Assembly: GCF_001612825.1 (NCBI RefSeq)
Contig: NZ_BDBE01000025.1
Span: 651,730-715,729 of the forward strand
DNA: 64,000 nucleotides
Origin: Nocardia caishijiensis NBRC 108228
Lineage (GTDB): Bacteria > Actinomycetota > Actinomycetes > Mycobacteriales > Mycobacteriaceae
Direction of reading: 5' to 3'
Position 1 is the stretch's first letter. Every line of letters begins with the position of its first letter. Made by a program: the position numbers and the translations under genes. This document shows positions 63,926 through 64,000 of this stretch, in pieces. The notes under the pieces are model-generated. The model did no database searches and had not been told where the DNA came from. It saw only the letters and a program-made list of their open reading frames with translations.

Positions 63926-63959
63926 GCCGGGTACGCGTCTGTGGGGGCGCGTACCCGGC
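63926..63959 (+). terminator. Terminator hairpin of the oxygenase operon
   Basis: GCCGGGTACGCG and CGCGTACCCGGC form a perfect 12-bp stem with a 10-base loop, then GCTTTATGTGTT. It lies 4 bases past the acyltransferase stop. Confidence 0.8.
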
Positions 63960-64000
63960 GCTTTATGTGTTGCGCCCACGGAGGTGCTGGCTGTGTTTTT

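Overview
The window is high-GC actinobacterial chromosome, most likely Nocardia or a close mycolic-acid relative. The grounds are strong G/C third-position bias, many GTG/TTG starts, dense ATGA/GTGA gene overlaps, mycofactocin-type genes, a PAC2-family protein, WYL regulators and a complete mevalonate operon. This taxonomic call is an inference. No rRNA, tRNA, CRISPR array or intact insertion sequence was seen.

Layout. 1-0.9 kb: the start of a NarL-type histidine kinase gene running off the left edge. 1.1-3.1 kb: a small operon of a KhtT-like regulator, a CBS-domain protein and an ArsB/NhaD-type permease. 3.1-13.6 kb: a histidine-utilisation region. hutI-hutG read leftward; a permease gene and hutH read rightward; hutU and its GntR/UTRA regulator hutC are divergent. 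An atypical stretch with an unknown low-GC gene and an amidase separates hutH from hutU. Both divergent promoter regions carry TGTATA-type palindromes, including two 20-bp inverted copies between hutI and the permease, which fits one HutC regulon.

14.7-27.0 kb: a roughly 12-kb, eleven-gene rightward operon. Four genes (polyprenyl diphosphate synthase, squalene/phytoene-synthase-like protein, membrane desaturase, MddA/NnrU-type methyltransferase) precede all six mevalonate-pathway genes (mvk, mvaD, pmk, fni, hmgR, hmgS). A Baeyer-Villiger-type flavoprotein ends it. It reads as a self-supplied biosynthetic cluster for an isoprenoid that I cannot name. 27.0-27.1 kb holds a 26-residue peptide gene with a strong ribosome site.

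27.4-32.0 kb: a stressosome operon reading leftward (RsbR, RsbS, RsbT, RsbX-like phosphatase, then a large PAS/PP2C/HATPase fusion) behind a GTTT-N17-GGGTAT promoter of the stress-sigma-factor type. 32.2-34.7 kb: mycofactocin genes mftR, mftE and mftD without mftA, mftB, mftC or mftF beside them. 35-43.2 kb: MarR regulator, class I fumarase, ABC1 kinase, M15 peptidase, epoxide hydrolase/WYL pair and RidA/WYL pair, both pairs with palindromic operators between them.

43.2-50.9 kb: a Wadjet-like SMC operon (JetA, a coupled 91-residue ORF, JetB, JetC) with no JetD nuclease gene next to it. 51-52.8 kb: an HTH regulator divergent from a degenerate resolvase-like gene that has an unusual leader. 52.9-60.3 kb: PAC2 protein, metH, a membrane Ser/Thr kinase and a HAD hydrolase. 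60.4-63.9 kb: a three-gene operon (Fe(II)/2-oxoglutarate oxygenase, methyltransferase, carnitine/choline-type acyltransferase) closed by a strong terminator hairpin. I consider this operon and the isoprenoid operon the best candidates for undescribed pathways.
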